The notes: a model not told the origin generated them from the sequence alone. A stretch of 44,988 nucleotides of DNA from Clostridia bacterium (GCA_900751685.1 CAADSR010000290.1:1-44988); one strand, 5' to 3'; positions 31,249 to 40,132 are shown, counted from the first letter of the stretch. Made by a program: numbers and translations.

Positions 31249-32982
31249 ATGGACTTTAAACAAACTTATGAGCGCTGGCTTACCGCAAATGCCGTAGATG
31301 CTCAGACCAAAGAAGAACTACGCAGCATTCAAGCTGATTCCAAAGAGATCGAAGACCGTTTTTACCGTGAATTAGAATTTGGTACTGCCGGGATGCGGGG
31401 GATTCTGGGTGCCGGCACGAACCGGATGAATATTTACACGGTACGCCGTGCCAGCCAGGGCGTTGCAAAATACGTTCATTCCCTGGGCAGTGAGGCCGCA
31501 CAAGCAGGCGTATTGATCGGCTATGACACCAGAAACTTTTCCCGCGTTTTTGCAGAGGAAACAGCAAAAGTCCTTGCTGCAAACGGCGTAAAGGTGTACT
31601 TGTTCAATATCGTCCACTCTGTGCCGGAGGTGTCCTTCGGAATCCGTGAATTGGGCTGTGCTGCAGGCGTTATGATCACTGCCAGTCATAATCCAAAGGA
31701 ATATAACGGCTATAAAGTCTACGGCAGCGATGGGGGCCAGGTCCCTCCAGAAGCTGCTGACGTGGTTATTGCAGCGATTGACAGCTATGATATCTTTGAC
31801 GATATCAAGCTAGTCTCCCTAGAAGAAGCACAAAATTCGGGCCTTGTGGAAATCGTCAGCCCGGATTTAGATGAACGTTTCCTGGACGCGATTTCAAAAC
31901 AGCAATTGAACCCTTCTGCGGTCTCTTCCATAGCGGACACATTTAAGCTGATCTATACCCCGTTTCACGGAACAGGCTCCCGCCCAGTGCAAGCTATCTT
32001 AAAGCGGATGGGCTTTAAAAACCTGCTTGTGGTAAAAGAGCAGGATACAGAGGATGGAAACTTCCCGACTGTGAAATCTCCTAACCCAGAGGATAAAGAA
32101 GGCTTTACCCTGGCAATCGAATTAGCCAAACAAAACGATGTGGACCTGATTATCGGAACCGATCCGGATTGCGACCGTGTCGGTATCGTCGTCCGGGATG
32201 CGGACGGGATCTACCGGACACTGACTGGGAACCAGACTGGCGCCCTCTTGACAGAGTATATCCTTTCTTCAAAAAAAGCAAACGGCACCCTGCCAGCCAA
32301 CGCGGCAATTATTAAAACCATTGTAACCACAGAGCTTGCTTCTGCTATTGCAAAGGAATATGGCGCTGCCATTTTAAATGTATTGACCGGCTTTAAATAT
32401 ATCGGCGAAAAAATGACAGAGTTTGAAGCAACAGGGGAATACTCCTATGTCTTCGGCTTTGAAGAAAGCTATGGCTATTTGGCAGGTACCCACGCCCGGG
32501 ATAAGGACGGTGTTGTAGCGACTATGCTGATCGCAGAAATGGCTGCTTATTATAAGACTCAGAACCTATCTCTTTATGAGGCACTCCAAAACCTGTATAA
32601 GAAATACGGATACTATGTGGAAAAAACCGTTTCATTCACCATGCCGGGAAAAGACGGGATGGAAAAAATGGGAGCGCTTCTGTCTGCATTGCGGAAAAAC
32701 CCTCCTTCTGCTGCCAATGGGATGAACATTATTCAATATACGGATTACCAGCAGCAAACGGTCCGGGACAATGCGGGAAACAGCACCCCATTAGAAGGCC
32801 TACCCAAATCGGATGTACTTCGTTATGATTTAGACGACAAGAAAACCTATTTTATAGTACGCCCATCCGGCACAGAACCAAAAATCAAGATCTATCTCGG
32901 CACGGCAGGCGGCAGTTTCGAGGCTGCTTCTGCCACCATTGAAGACGTTCTCGCCGATGTAAAGCAACAGTTAAACCTGTAA
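31249..32982 (+). CDS. pgcA: Phosphoglucomutase/phosphomannomutase (alpha-D-phosphohexomutase)
   Basis: This 577-residue enzyme interconverts hexose 1- and 6-phosphates, supplying glucose 1-phosphate for wall and storage polymers. The active-site phosphoserine loop is TASHNPKEYNGYK, the metal site DPDCDRVGI, the sugar-binding loop GFEESYGYL and the phosphate-binding loop RPSGTEPKIKIYL; the N-terminal RELEFGTAGMRG is also typical. Length fits the PgcA type. The ATG at 31249 follows GGAGG by 8 bases. It is flanked by its own promoter and a bidirectional terminator. Confidence 0.95.
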   Translation: MDFKQTYERWLTANAVDAQTKEELRSIQADSKEIEDRFYRELEFGTAGMRGILGAGTNRMNIYTVRRASQGVAKYVHSLGSEAAQAGVLIGYDTRNFSRVFAEETAKVLAANGVKVYLFNIVHSVPEVSFGIRELGCAAGVMITASHNPKEYNGYKVYGSDGGQVPPEAADVVIAAIDSYDIFDDIKLVSLEEAQNSGLVEIVSPDLDERFLDAISKQQLNPSAVSSIADTFKLIYTPFHGTGSRPVQAILKRMGFKNLLVVKEQDTEDGNFPTVKSPNPEDKEGFTLAIELAKQNDVDLIIGTDPDCDRVGIVVRDADGIYRTLTGNQTGALLTEYILSSKKANGTLPANAAIIKTIVTTELASAIAKEYGAAILNVLTGFKYIGEKMTEFEATGEYSYVFGFEESYGYLAGTHARDKDGVVATMLIAEMAAYYKTQNLSLYEALQNLYKKYGYYVEKTVSFTMPGKDGMEKMGALLSALRKNPPSAANGMNIIQYTDYQQQTVRDNAGNSTPLEGLPKSDVLRYDLDDKKTYFIVRPSGTEPKIKIYLGTAGGSFEAASATIEDVLADVKQQLNL

Positions 32983-32989
32983 AGCAGGA

Positions 32990-33036
32990 TACAAAAAGGG
33001 ATCAAACAAAACAAATTTGTTTGATCCCTTTTTGTA
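32990..33036. terminator. Bidirectional terminator between pgcA and jag
   Basis: ACAAAAAGGGATCAAAC (from 32991) pairs with its complement ending near 33035, with T runs on both strands, between two convergent genes. Confidence 0.9.
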
Positions 33037-33951
33037 TTATTCTTCTGAAGAACCTTGATTGCCTGTCTCATGATCTGTTTGATGGCCTGCGATATATTCT
33101 TCAAAATTTTTATATTCTGCCTTTTTCTGAGGACGCGGACGCTCCGGCTTATACCCACTCTTATAGCCCCCGGTGGTATTTCCAATATCACTGCTGACTT
33201 TTGGCTGCCGGTTGCTATTATTGTTGCGGTAATTCCTGCTGCGGTTTTGCCCACCACCGCTGGTGCTGCGGCTCTGCCCGCCGCTGCTGGAAGGCTTCTT
33301 TTCATAATTGCTTTTTTTCGGATTCTTCGGTGAGATCACTACTTTTCTATAAGGTTCTTCACCGATAGAATATGTAGTGACGGTCTCACTATTTTGTAAA
33401 TTAGAATGGATGATACGGCGCTCGTAAGGGTTCATTGGCTCCAACGTAAACTTCTTTCCTGTCTTTGTTACCTTTTCAGCCAGGCGGGCGGATAAAGCCA
33501 AAAGCGCCTCTGACCGCTTTTCCCTATAGTTTTCCGTATCGATCGAGACCTTGATATAATCCTCTGAATCCCGGTTGATAACAAGGGAGGTCAAATACTG
33601 GAGACTATCTAGGGTATCTCCCCGTTTTCCGATGACGATCCCCATATTATCACCAGACAATTCCATGTGGATACCATTTTCATCTTTTTCAGCGTCAATA
33701 GCCACTTCAAGATTCATCGCCTCAAAGATATCGCCTAAAAATGTTTTTGCGCATTGCAGGGAAGCATCTTTTAATGAAACGCGTACAACAGCTTCTTTCG
33801 CCCCAAGGCCAAGAAAACCTTTTGCACCCTCTTCCACAACTTCAACGGTGACATCCTCCCGTGCTGCATTCAATTCCGCCAATGCAGCATCAATGGCCTC
33901 ATTTACGCTTTTTGCCTTTTTTTCGATTGAGTGTTTCTGGAATGTTGACAA
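33037..33951 (-). CDS. jag: Jag/KhpB RNA-binding protein
   Basis: This 304-residue protein has the Jag_N domain (EKKAKSVNEAIDAAL and EGAKGFLGLGAKEA, about 10-55), a KH domain with GIVIGKRGDTLDSLQYL (about 103-119), an R3H domain with EPMNPYERRIIHSNLQ (about 170-185), and a long low-complexity Ser/Gly/Asn/Arg tail. KhpB proteins bind RNA with KhpA and influence cell division and wall synthesis. An ATG exists at 33975, but AGGAGG lies inside that extension and points to TTG at 33951 (9-base spacing) or 33954 (6-base). The gene therefore begins about 53 bases before the yidC stop. The usual following mnmE is absent; pgcA converges instead. Confidence 0.9.
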   Translation of the reverse strand: MSTFQKHSIEKKAKSVNEAIDAALAELNAAREDVTVEVVEEGAKGFLGLGAKEAVVRVSLKDASLQCAKTFLGDIFEAMNLEVAIDAEKDENGIHMELSGDNMGIVIGKRGDTLDSLQYLTSLVINRDSEDYIKVSIDTENYREKRSEALLALSARLAEKVTKTGKKFTLEPMNPYERRIIHSNLQNSETVTTYSIGEEPYRKVVISPKNPKKSNYEKKPSSSGGQSRSTSGGGQNRSRNYRNNNSNRQPKVSSDIGNTTGGYKSGYKPERPRPQKKAEYKNFEEYIAGHQTDHETGNQGSSEE

Positions 33952-34879
33952 CAAAATCTGCCTCCTTTTTATCAAAATAACGGTTTAATGCTACTTGTTG
34001 AATCACCTGCACCAAGCTGCTAATGATCCAGTATATTCCAAGCCCTGACGGTAATGTAAAGGTAAAGAACCCTGTCATGATCGGCATAAGCATCGTCATG
34101 GACTTTGTCATTTGTGTTGCACTGTCTGGCTGCTTTGTTTTCCCATCCGGATCTTTTGCCTGTGTCTGAGCCTGCATGACCTTGTTTGATAAGATCGTAG
34201 CGGCCACTGCAAGGATCGGGATCAGGAGCAGCATGATGACACGAAGCTCGCCAAATTGGCCGCTGACCAAATAGCTGATCGCCTGTGCCGGCGCATTGGA
34301 TAGGTCCAGGCCAAGGAAATTGAAATTCAACACCCATGGATCTGTTGCCCCATTGAGGATCTCACTCCATTTTGACAACTGGATCTGTGCGTTATTGGCT
34401 AATTGCTCCATTGTATATCCAGTCAATTTCCCGATAATATCCGGGAACTGGGTAGCCATTCTTGCCTGCAGGTCGATTACTTTGTTAATAACATCTGCTG
34501 CGGCCCAGTCCACTCCTGCCAGGAAGGACAATGGCTTTTGGATTACCTGGTACAAACCGACCAGGATCGGCATTTGGATCAGCATCGGCAAACATCCGCC
34601 GGTCATGCTGATATTGTTTTCCTTATACAGCTTCATCATCTCACGCTGTAGCTTCTCCTGGTCATTTGCATATTTGGCTTGAAGCTGCTGCATGATCGGT
34701 TGAATCTTCTGCTGCTTTTTCATTGCTTTTTGGGATTTTATTGTCAATGGCAATAAAACCAGCTTGATCAATATGGTAAACAGAATAATAGAAAGGCCAT
34801 AATTGGATACTAAGCTGTAAATAAACTCAATAATAAATCCCATTGGTTTCGTGATGATATAATCAAATAAGCTATACAT
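33899..34879 (-). CDS. yidC: YidC/Oxa1 membrane protein insertase
   Basis: This 326-residue insertase places and folds proteins in the cytoplasmic membrane, alone or with Sec. It has about five transmembrane helices, the cytoplasmic basic hairpin between TM1 and TM2 (IKSQKAMKKQQKIQPIMQQL), GGCLPMLIQMPILVGLYQVI, and the C-terminal ITGFFTFTLPSGLGIYWIIS segment, ending in a basic RKKGKKRK tail. Like other short clostridial forms it has no lipoprotein signal. Gene order yidD-yidC-jag is conserved. Confidence 0.95.
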   Translation of the reverse strand: MYSLFDYIITKPMGFIIEFIYSLVSNYGLSIILFTILIKLVLLPLTIKSQKAMKKQQKIQPIMQQLQAKYANDQEKLQREMMKLYKENNISMTGGCLPMLIQMPILVGLYQVIQKPLSFLAGVDWAAADVINKVIDLQARMATQFPDIIGKLTGYTMEQLANNAQIQLSKWSEILNGATDPWVLNFNFLGLDLSNAPAQAISYLVSGQFGELRVIMLLLIPILAVAATILSNKVMQAQTQAKDPDGKTKQPDSATQMTKSMTMLMPIMTGFFTFTLPSGLGIYWIISSLVQVIQQVALNRYFDKKEADFVVNIPETLNRKKGKKRK

Positions 34880-34917
34880 CTGTTTTGTTATTCCTCTCCT
34901 CCGCCAATATTTTTTTG

Positions 34918-35130
34918 TTAGGGTAAGGGGTCATAACCGCCCTTATGAAACGGGTGGCATTTCAGGAGCCGGCGTACTGCGAGATAACTCCCCTTAAACG
35001 CACCATACTTTTCGACTGCTTCCCTGGCATACTGGGAACAAGTAGGAACAAACCGGCAACACGGCCCGCCTTTGTATGGTGATATTTGGTGTCTGTATAA
35101 ATCAATCATTCCTAATAGTATTTTACGCAT
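34918..35130 (-). CDS. yidD: Membrane protein insertion efficiency factor YidD
   Basis: This 70-residue protein carries the YidD signature: IDLYRHQISPYKGGPCCRFVPTCSQYAREAVEKYG is split by the conserved CCRF and TCSQYA, followed by RLLKCHPFHKGGYDPLP. It assists YidC-dependent insertion. The ATG at 35130 overlaps the rnpA stop by 8 bases, so translation is probably coupled. Confidence 0.94.
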   Translation of the reverse strand: MRKILLGMIDLYRHQISPYKGGPCCRFVPTCSQYAREAVEKYGAFKGSYLAVRRLLKCHPFHKGGYDPLP

Positions 35131-35464
35131 GTTCAATCAGCCCCAATTTTTTCATTGCGTATTCCATATCCTTTGAGATCTGCGGGCATTTTTGATGAAC
35201 TGCCCGTGTGCGTGCTACCAATACGATGTCATACCCATCCTTGAGCCTCTCTTCCAGTAAACGGTAGCTCTCTCTCAGAAGCCGTTTTGCCCGGTTGCGT
35301 TTCACAGCATTTCCGATCGTTTTTCCTGTGGTCAGTCCGAGACGGTTCTTCTGGATCCGGTTTTTCATTGTATAAACAACTAAAGACCCACTGACTGCAT
35401 AGCGTCCTTTTGAATAAAGCCGGCGAAAATCCCGGTTTAATTTTAATGTCTGCGTTTTTTTCAT
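35123..35464 (-). CDS. rnpA: Ribonuclease P protein component
   Basis: This 113-residue basic protein is the RNase P protein subunit, which supports 5' processing of tRNA precursors by the RNase P RNA. Family motifs are LNRDFRRLYSKGR, RLGLTTGKTIGNAVKRNRAKR (the RNR motif lies in this stretch) and DIVLVARTRA. The ATG at 35464 gives the normal length; an in-frame TTG lies 15 bases upstream. A terminator-like hairpin stands between rpmH and this gene. Confidence 0.94.
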   Translation of the reverse strand: MKKTQTLKLNRDFRRLYSKGRYAVSGSLVVYTMKNRIQKNRLGLTTGKTIGNAVKRNRAKRLLRESYRLLEERLKDGYDIVLVARTRAVHQKCPQISKDMEYAMKKLGLIEHA

Positions 35465-35556
35465 AACCTCAAAACTCAATCCCTTTGCGGCTTGTCCGCT
35501 TTTTGTTTTTTCGGAGCGCCTGCCCCGCCTGCTGCAAAACTGTTTTCTAAAATACT

Positions 35557-35598
35557 AAAAAAGGCAAAAGTAAAGGCGCATGCCTTTTACTTCTTGCC
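35557..35598 (-). terminator. Terminator-like hairpin between rpmH and rnpA
   Basis: On the minus strand a bulged stem (GGCAAGAAGTAAAAGGC with GCCTTTACTTTTGCC, loop ATGC) is followed by six Ts. It would reduce rnpA expression relative to rpmH. Confidence 0.7.
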
Positions 35599-35634
35599 TC
35601 ATCTTCACGCCATGCAGCATTTATTGAATTTTGC

Positions 35635-35769
35635 TTAAGCAGATAATTTCTTTCTGCCTTTACGTCTTCTGCTTGCTAAAATAGATCTTCCAGCGGAAGT
35701 CTTCATTCTTTTTCTAAAGCCATGCTCTTTGCTTCTATGGCGTTTTTTTGGTTGAAACGTTCTTTTCAT
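35635..35769 (-). CDS. rpmH: 50S ribosomal protein L34
   Basis: This 44-residue, very basic protein starts MKRTFQPKKRHRSKEHGFRK and ends SRRRKGRKKLSA, the typical L34 sequence and length. AGGAGGTG lies 10 bases before the ATG. It is the first gene of the rpmH-rnpA-yidD-yidC-jag unit behind a consensus promoter. Confidence 0.97.
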   Translation of the reverse strand: MKRTFQPKKRHRSKEHGFRKRMKTSAGRSILASRRRKGRKKLSA

Positions 35770-35844
35770 GTTCGATCAGCACCTCCTATACGATTCCGAT
35801 TCATCGTCTTTTTCCTAAATTTCTGAAAATTAGACACCTAAAAT

Positions 35845-35873
35845 ATTATATAGAGTTTTTCAAGACTTGTCAA
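35845..35873 (-). promoter_or_regulatory. Consensus SigA promoter of the rpmH operon
   Basis: On the minus strand TTGACA (35873-35868), a 17-bp spacer and TATAAT (35850-35845) match the full consensus, 76 bp before rpmH. The remaining bases to 36150 hold no gene. I saw no DnaA-box cluster, and dnaA is not next to rpmH here. Confidence 0.9.
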
Positions 35874-36151
35874 GTATTTTTCCAATTTTCTTATGATTTA
35901 TTTGCATCTTTTTTGACAATAACCCTGATTTCTTCCCAGCCGCGTTAAATTCACACATTACAATCATGTCTAAAAATCGTTTCCGTTTGATCCGGACTCC
36001 AGGGGGCTGGTTTTTTATCTACTTTCACAAAGCCATATTTTCATATAGGCCAATGGGGCCGCTCATAAGATACACCTTTTCAAAGCCCACCTCTTTTGCA
36101 TATATTATTTCGGATCAATGTCAACCATATCCTGCTAAAATAAAAAGCGCA

Positions 36152-36194
36152 ATATCAAACCAGGCGGGGGAACATCCCCCCGCCTGGTTTGATA
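36152..36194 (-). terminator. Strong intrinsic terminator of the cohesin-protein operon
   Basis: A 19-bp GC-rich stem (ATATCAAACCAGGCGGGGG with its complement) is followed on the minus strand by GCGCTTTTTATTTT. It starts 2 bases after the stop codon. Confidence 0.9.
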
Positions 36195-36195
36195 T

Positions 36196-37020
36196 TTAAT
36201 AGGTATTTAAAATTGGCTCTTCTACCACAGGCTTCATGCCATTGATGCTGTCCCAGGAATAAATCTTTACAGCATAGGTACCAGGCTTATTGACTGCAGC
36301 ATGGATTGGCGAAAGCTCCACTTCATTGATCCCGGCCTTGACGCTCTTGTCTGAAAAGGTAACGGCTGCCAATGTGCCCGCACTGTCATAAACCGTAAAA
36401 ATAAATGTCACTTTTTCTTCCTGCGGCGAATAAACAGATAATGTCACATTCCCGCCAATAAAGCTGTCTGATTTCGTTACAGTGGTGCTGCTGACCTTGA
36501 CTTCCATTTGCTCCGGCATATCCCCGCCGCTCTGCCCCACCTTAATTTTGCCATGAACTGCTGAAACTACGATATCCTTCTGCATTGCATTGGATAATTC
36601 AGAAACTGAAACTGACAGGGGGATATCCTCCTGCACGTCCTCGCGAACTTCAAATAGAACAGTCGCAAGTGTTCCGTCCCCGGTCAAATCTGACGTATTC
36701 ATCCAGGAAAAACTCATGTAATCCAATTCTGATGCATCGACACTCGGGTCATCCAGGTTCGATGTGAAATACCATGCGTTTTGAAGCACGTCTGTTTTTT
36801 CCGCGGAAACCGGGATGATTTTTGTATGGTCATAAGTGATTTTTACATTCCCGGAAGCTATTCCCGGATTGTTTTGCACCGTAACATTTACCGCGACTGT
36901 GTCTCCAGCCTTTGCCGGGACCTCCGGCAGTGAAACCGTACAAGTTCCTTCCGCATGGGCAACAAACGCAGCGGAAAATATCATGCTTAATAATAAAACG
37001 ATAAAACCATATTTTTTCAT
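36196..37020 (-). CDS. Secreted cohesin-domain protein
   Basis: This 274-residue protein has a signal peptide (1-23), a cohesin-like domain (about 26-165: VSLPEVPAKAGDTVAVNVTV, ASGNVKITYDHTKI, DGTLATVLFEV) and a C-terminal beta domain (about 170-274) ending KIYSWDSINGMKPVVE. Cohesins bind dockerins, and the preceding gene encodes a dockerin, so the two products may assemble outside the cell. That is inference; cohesin-like modules also occur without cellulosomes. GGAGGGG precedes the ATG, and the gene follows its neighbour by 12 bases. The C-terminal W-D-x(4)-M-x-P end recurs in the large SGNH protein. Confidence 0.85.
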   Translation of the reverse strand: MKKYGFIVLLLSMIFSAAFVAHAEGTCTVSLPEVPAKAGDTVAVNVTVQNNPGIASGNVKITYDHTKIIPVSAEKTDVLQNAWYFTSNLDDPSVDASELDYMSFSWMNTSDLTGDGTLATVLFEVREDVQEDIPLSVSVSELSNAMQKDIVVSAVHGKIKVGQSGGDMPEQMEVKVSSTTVTKSDSFIGGNVTLSVYSPQEEKVTFIFTVYDSAGTLAAVTFSDKSVKAGINEVELSPIHAAVNKPGTYAVKIYSWDSINGMKPVVEEPILNTY

Positions 37021-37032
37021 GGGATCCCCTCC

Positions 37033-39996
37033 TTATTTCTTGCCCAGCTCTACCTGCCAGTCAGACAGATAGCGGAACAAATGCTGCAGGTCGTTTAGTG
37101 ATGGCTCCGGATTTGCCTCATCGCCATCCGGATAAATATGGATCGCTGCTTTTCTGCCCTGCTCGGTAAGGGTCACATCAAAGCCTGCTATGGACTGTGC
37201 CAAAAGCATTGCATCTTTTAAATCTACAATGTCATCCCCATTGACATCCCCAATGATATAATCCGTCACTTCAAGTTGGCAGCCGTCTTCCTGCAGGTTG
37301 ATCGCCTCGTTGTTTTCATTGATAAAGTTGGACGGGATGATCCCGATTTGATGGATCCCCTGTTCTACCCCATCCAAGGTCTGGAATACAACGGTCACAA
37401 GCTCTCCATCCACATCCGTATTGCGTGTGTCTGCTGTTTTACATAGGAAGCGGACACTGTCTTTCTCCTGGAAGGACTGGGAGCCCAGAGGTGTTGTGAC
37501 CTCGACGCCGGAAAGGGCATCCCCCTTTGTATAAGAGACCGGATACATTTTTGTATGGTCATAGGTCAGGTCAAATGTAAAGGTGGATATGCCGGGATTA
37601 GAAGCGATCGATACCGTGATGGGAACCTGCTTCCCGGCTTTTACTACCGTATCCTCCACTTTTAATTGGGCAGGCGTGTCGGTTGGGAGTACTTTAATGT
37701 TGCAATGTACCACTTTCCCATTGGTAGTGGTTGCAGAAACAACCGTTTCACCCACACCGCGCGCCGTTACTTTACCATCCTGGGATACCGTTGCAATGCT
37801 TTCATCCCCAGCGGACCAGGCAACGGTTTTGTAGGTGGTGTTTGCGGGCTTGATAACTGCTTTTAACGGCACTGTTTTTCCTTCTACGATCTCCAGATTC
37901 CCTTTATCCAGCTTAATGCTCGTGGCCTCTACCACGGGCTTTGGAACCGTAACAACACAAAAGGCTACAAATGTTCCTGCGGAGGTTTTTGAAATAGCCT
38001 TGACCAGTGTCGTCCCCGGAGAAATGCCCTTTACAATGCCTTCCTCTGAAATCGTCGCAATTGCATTGTTGTTGGACTCAAAGGTGATCGCTTTATCTGT
38101 AGCATCGGCCGGTAACACAGATGCTTTTAATTGCTTTGTTGCTTTTACATCAACTGTCAATTGTTCTACGTTAAATGAGATCCCCTTTACATAAACCGTC
38201 GGCTTTGTGACCTTTACCGGGCAGCTTGCCGTATAGCCGCCATCCACTGTCGTTGCTGTGATTGTGGTCTGCCCTTCTGCCAGGCCTGTTACAACGCCGT
38301 TGACAACAGATGCGACGGACGTGTCACTGGAAGTCCATTTCACACTCTTATTCGTGGCATTTGCCGGCTTTATCGTCGGTGTCAGGGTGATGGTCTTCCC
38401 AATATTGATCTCAAATGCGTCCCCAAAGATGTTGCTGTCCAGCTCTACCCCTGTCACCGGGATCTTTTGTGCCGCAACGGTCAAATTGCAAACAGCATAG
38501 CAGCCGGAATTGCTTTGGGATGTAGCATAGATCTGTGTCGTACCCTCTGCCACACCAGTTACAATACCGTCTTGCGCCACACTGGCTATCCCTGGATTCA
38601 TGGACGTCCATTTGACTGCGGGATTCGTTGCATTTTGCGGGAGTACAGACGCCTGTAGTGCCACTGTCTCACCAATCCCGATCCCAGCGTCTGATTTGTC
38701 CAATAGGACGGACTCTACTTTGACCGTGTCGTCTGACACCGTAACAGCACATTCTGCTTGTATATCCCCTATCGCTGCTGTGATTACTGTTTCCCCTACA
38801 CTTTTTGCTGTAACGGTTCCATTTGAAACAGAAGCTACACCAGGGTCACTGGAAGACCAGACGATTCTTTTATCCGCCATTTCCTCCGGCTCAATGGTTG
38901 CTTTTAATTCCAGGGCATCACCAACACCCATGACAGCAGCCGTCTGGCTTAAGGTGATGCCAGTCACGCCAGCGCTCCCATTATTAGACTCTGCTTTGAT
39001 ATATGGGTATCCATCATTGACATCCTCGTCGATTGCCCAAACCGACTCAAAATCCCATCCGGTAAAAGTCGCCTGGGTTTTCAGTCCCAAAGTAGACTTT
39101 GGCAGGCTTCCTGCATTCTGGTCCGATAGCCCACTGACTTGCTTGTCATAATAACAATTTGTTACAGTTGCACCAGACCCAATAAATCCACCATCATTTG
39201 TCGTACCACCATAAATACTTGTTGCATTAGCTGTAACATTGCCCGCCGCATAATTATTCTCGACCGTTGAACCAGCTGAACCAATTGAACATCCAATCAT
39301 TCCTCCAACAAAGATGTCCTCACCATAAACACCTTTTCCGGTTACATCACAACGTGCATAACTGTTTTCTATCGTTCCAGCGTTATAGCCTACCAAGCCT
39401 CCACAATAAAGATCCGTGCCAGGCCTAGTAGTGCTAGCCTCTACCTTTCCATAGACGCCACAGGATGAAATCGTCCCTTGATTCTTTCCAGCAAGGATTC
39501 CTGCTATAATATCGCTAAATTCTAAGTATACCACTTTTAAACTATCGCCTTCTTTAACTTGCACCCTCAAGTTTTTGATCGTACCTGCATTTGTGTTGAA
39601 TAGTCCTGCACATGGTTCTGTAGTGTCTATGCTCAAATTCTTTATTGCATATCCATTCCCATCCAGCACCCCGGTAAAGTCTTCCCCGTCGCTGCCGATC
39701 GGGGTCCAGTTGCCTTCCAATTCAATGTCATTGACTAATTGGTAACAATAGGTGGGCGCATCTCCCAGAATCGCCAGCTGGTCGCCGTTTTCGATCAAAA
39801 ACGGATTTTCCGCAGAGCCGTCCCCGCCTTTAAATATTGACATTAGTGCCCTGGAACCCAACGTATTACCGCCATCCTCTAAGGCCGGTTCTATTACCGC
39901 AGGGCCCTCTTCTGCCGGCTGTGCATATACAAAGCCAGCGTTTGCAGCCATGACGGACAACGCACAAATGACCGCCATAATTTTGCTTTTTTTCAT
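37033..39996 (-). CDS. Surface protein: GLUG, five Ig-like, cohesin and dockerin
   Basis: This 987-residue secreted protein has a signal peptide (about 1-27), a region of GLUG-type repeats (about 60-330; CGGLVGYNAGTIENSYA, VGGMIGCS), and five bacterial Ig-like group 2 domains (about 345-770, each with a W/F-x-S-x(5)-A-x-V/I core such as WSSSDPGVASVS). A cohesin-like domain (about 778-905, TFTFDLTYDHTKMYPV) is followed by a type I-like dockerin (IGDVNGDDIVDLKDAMLL, then a degenerate second half). Having both partners in one chain would allow self-polymerisation or binding to the downstream cohesin protein. The ATG at 39996 follows AAAGGGAGG by 7 bases. The promoter carries a Spo0A-box-like heptamer. 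Confidence 0.88.
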   Translation of the reverse strand: MKKSKIMAVICALSVMAANAGFVYAQPAEEGPAVIEPALEDGGNTLGSRALMSIFKGGDGSAENPFLIENGDQLAILGDAPTYCYQLVNDIELEGNWTPIGSDGEDFTGVLDGNGYAIKNLSIDTTEPCAGLFNTNAGTIKNLRVQVKEGDSLKVVYLEFSDIIAGILAGKNQGTISSCGVYGKVEASTTRPGTDLYCGGLVGYNAGTIENSYARCDVTGKGVYGEDIFVGGMIGCSIGSAGSTVENNYAAGNVTANATSIYGGTTNDGGFIGSGATVTNCYYDKQVSGLSDQNAGSLPKSTLGLKTQATFTGWDFESVWAIDEDVNDGYPYIKAESNNGSAGVTGITLSQTAAVMGVGDALELKATIEPEEMADKRIVWSSSDPGVASVSNGTVTAKSVGETVITAAIGDIQAECAVTVSDDTVKVESVLLDKSDAGIGIGETVALQASVLPQNATNPAVKWTSMNPGIASVAQDGIVTGVAEGTTQIYATSQSNSGCYAVCNLTVAAQKIPVTGVELDSNIFGDAFEINIGKTITLTPTIKPANATNKSVKWTSSDTSVASVVNGVVTGLAEGQTTITATTVDGGYTASCPVKVTKPTVYVKGISFNVEQLTVDVKATKQLKASVLPADATDKAITFESNNNAIATISEEGIVKGISPGTTLVKAISKTSAGTFVAFCVVTVPKPVVEATSIKLDKGNLEIVEGKTVPLKAVIKPANTTYKTVAWSAGDESIATVSQDGKVTARGVGETVVSATTTNGKVVHCNIKVLPTDTPAQLKVEDTVVKAGKQVPITVSIASNPGISTFTFDLTYDHTKMYPVSYTKGDALSGVEVTTPLGSQSFQEKDSVRFLCKTADTRNTDVDGELVTVVFQTLDGVEQGIHQIGIIPSNFINENNEAINLQEDGCQLEVTDYIIGDVNGDDIVDLKDAMLLAQSIAGFDVTLTEQGRKAAIHIYPDGDEANPEPSLNDLQHLFRYLSDWQVELGKK

Positions 39997-40058
39997 GACA
40001 TAACCTCCCTTTACAGTTCTAAATAAGTACATCTTTTCTTTTGGATAACTTTTACATA

Positions 40059-40087
40059 ATTATATACCATTTGTCGAAAATTGTCAA
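40059..40087 (-). promoter_or_regulatory. Consensus SigA promoter with a 0A-box in its spacer
   Basis: On the minus strand TTGACA (40087-40082) and TATAAT (40064-40059) are 17 bp apart, 63 bp before the surface-protein start. TGTCGAA (plus strand 40072-40078), the Spo0A-box core, lies inside the spacer, where binding would be expected to repress. Confidence 0.8.
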
Positions 40088-40132
40088 TATAATACTGGTA
40101 TAATATTCTAATTTTATTTATTTTATGGCAGC

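Noticed and set aside
35966..36199. A 77-codon plus-strand frame between rpmH and the cohesin gene
   Set aside because: No ribosome site, and its 3' part is the terminator hairpin of the opposite operon.
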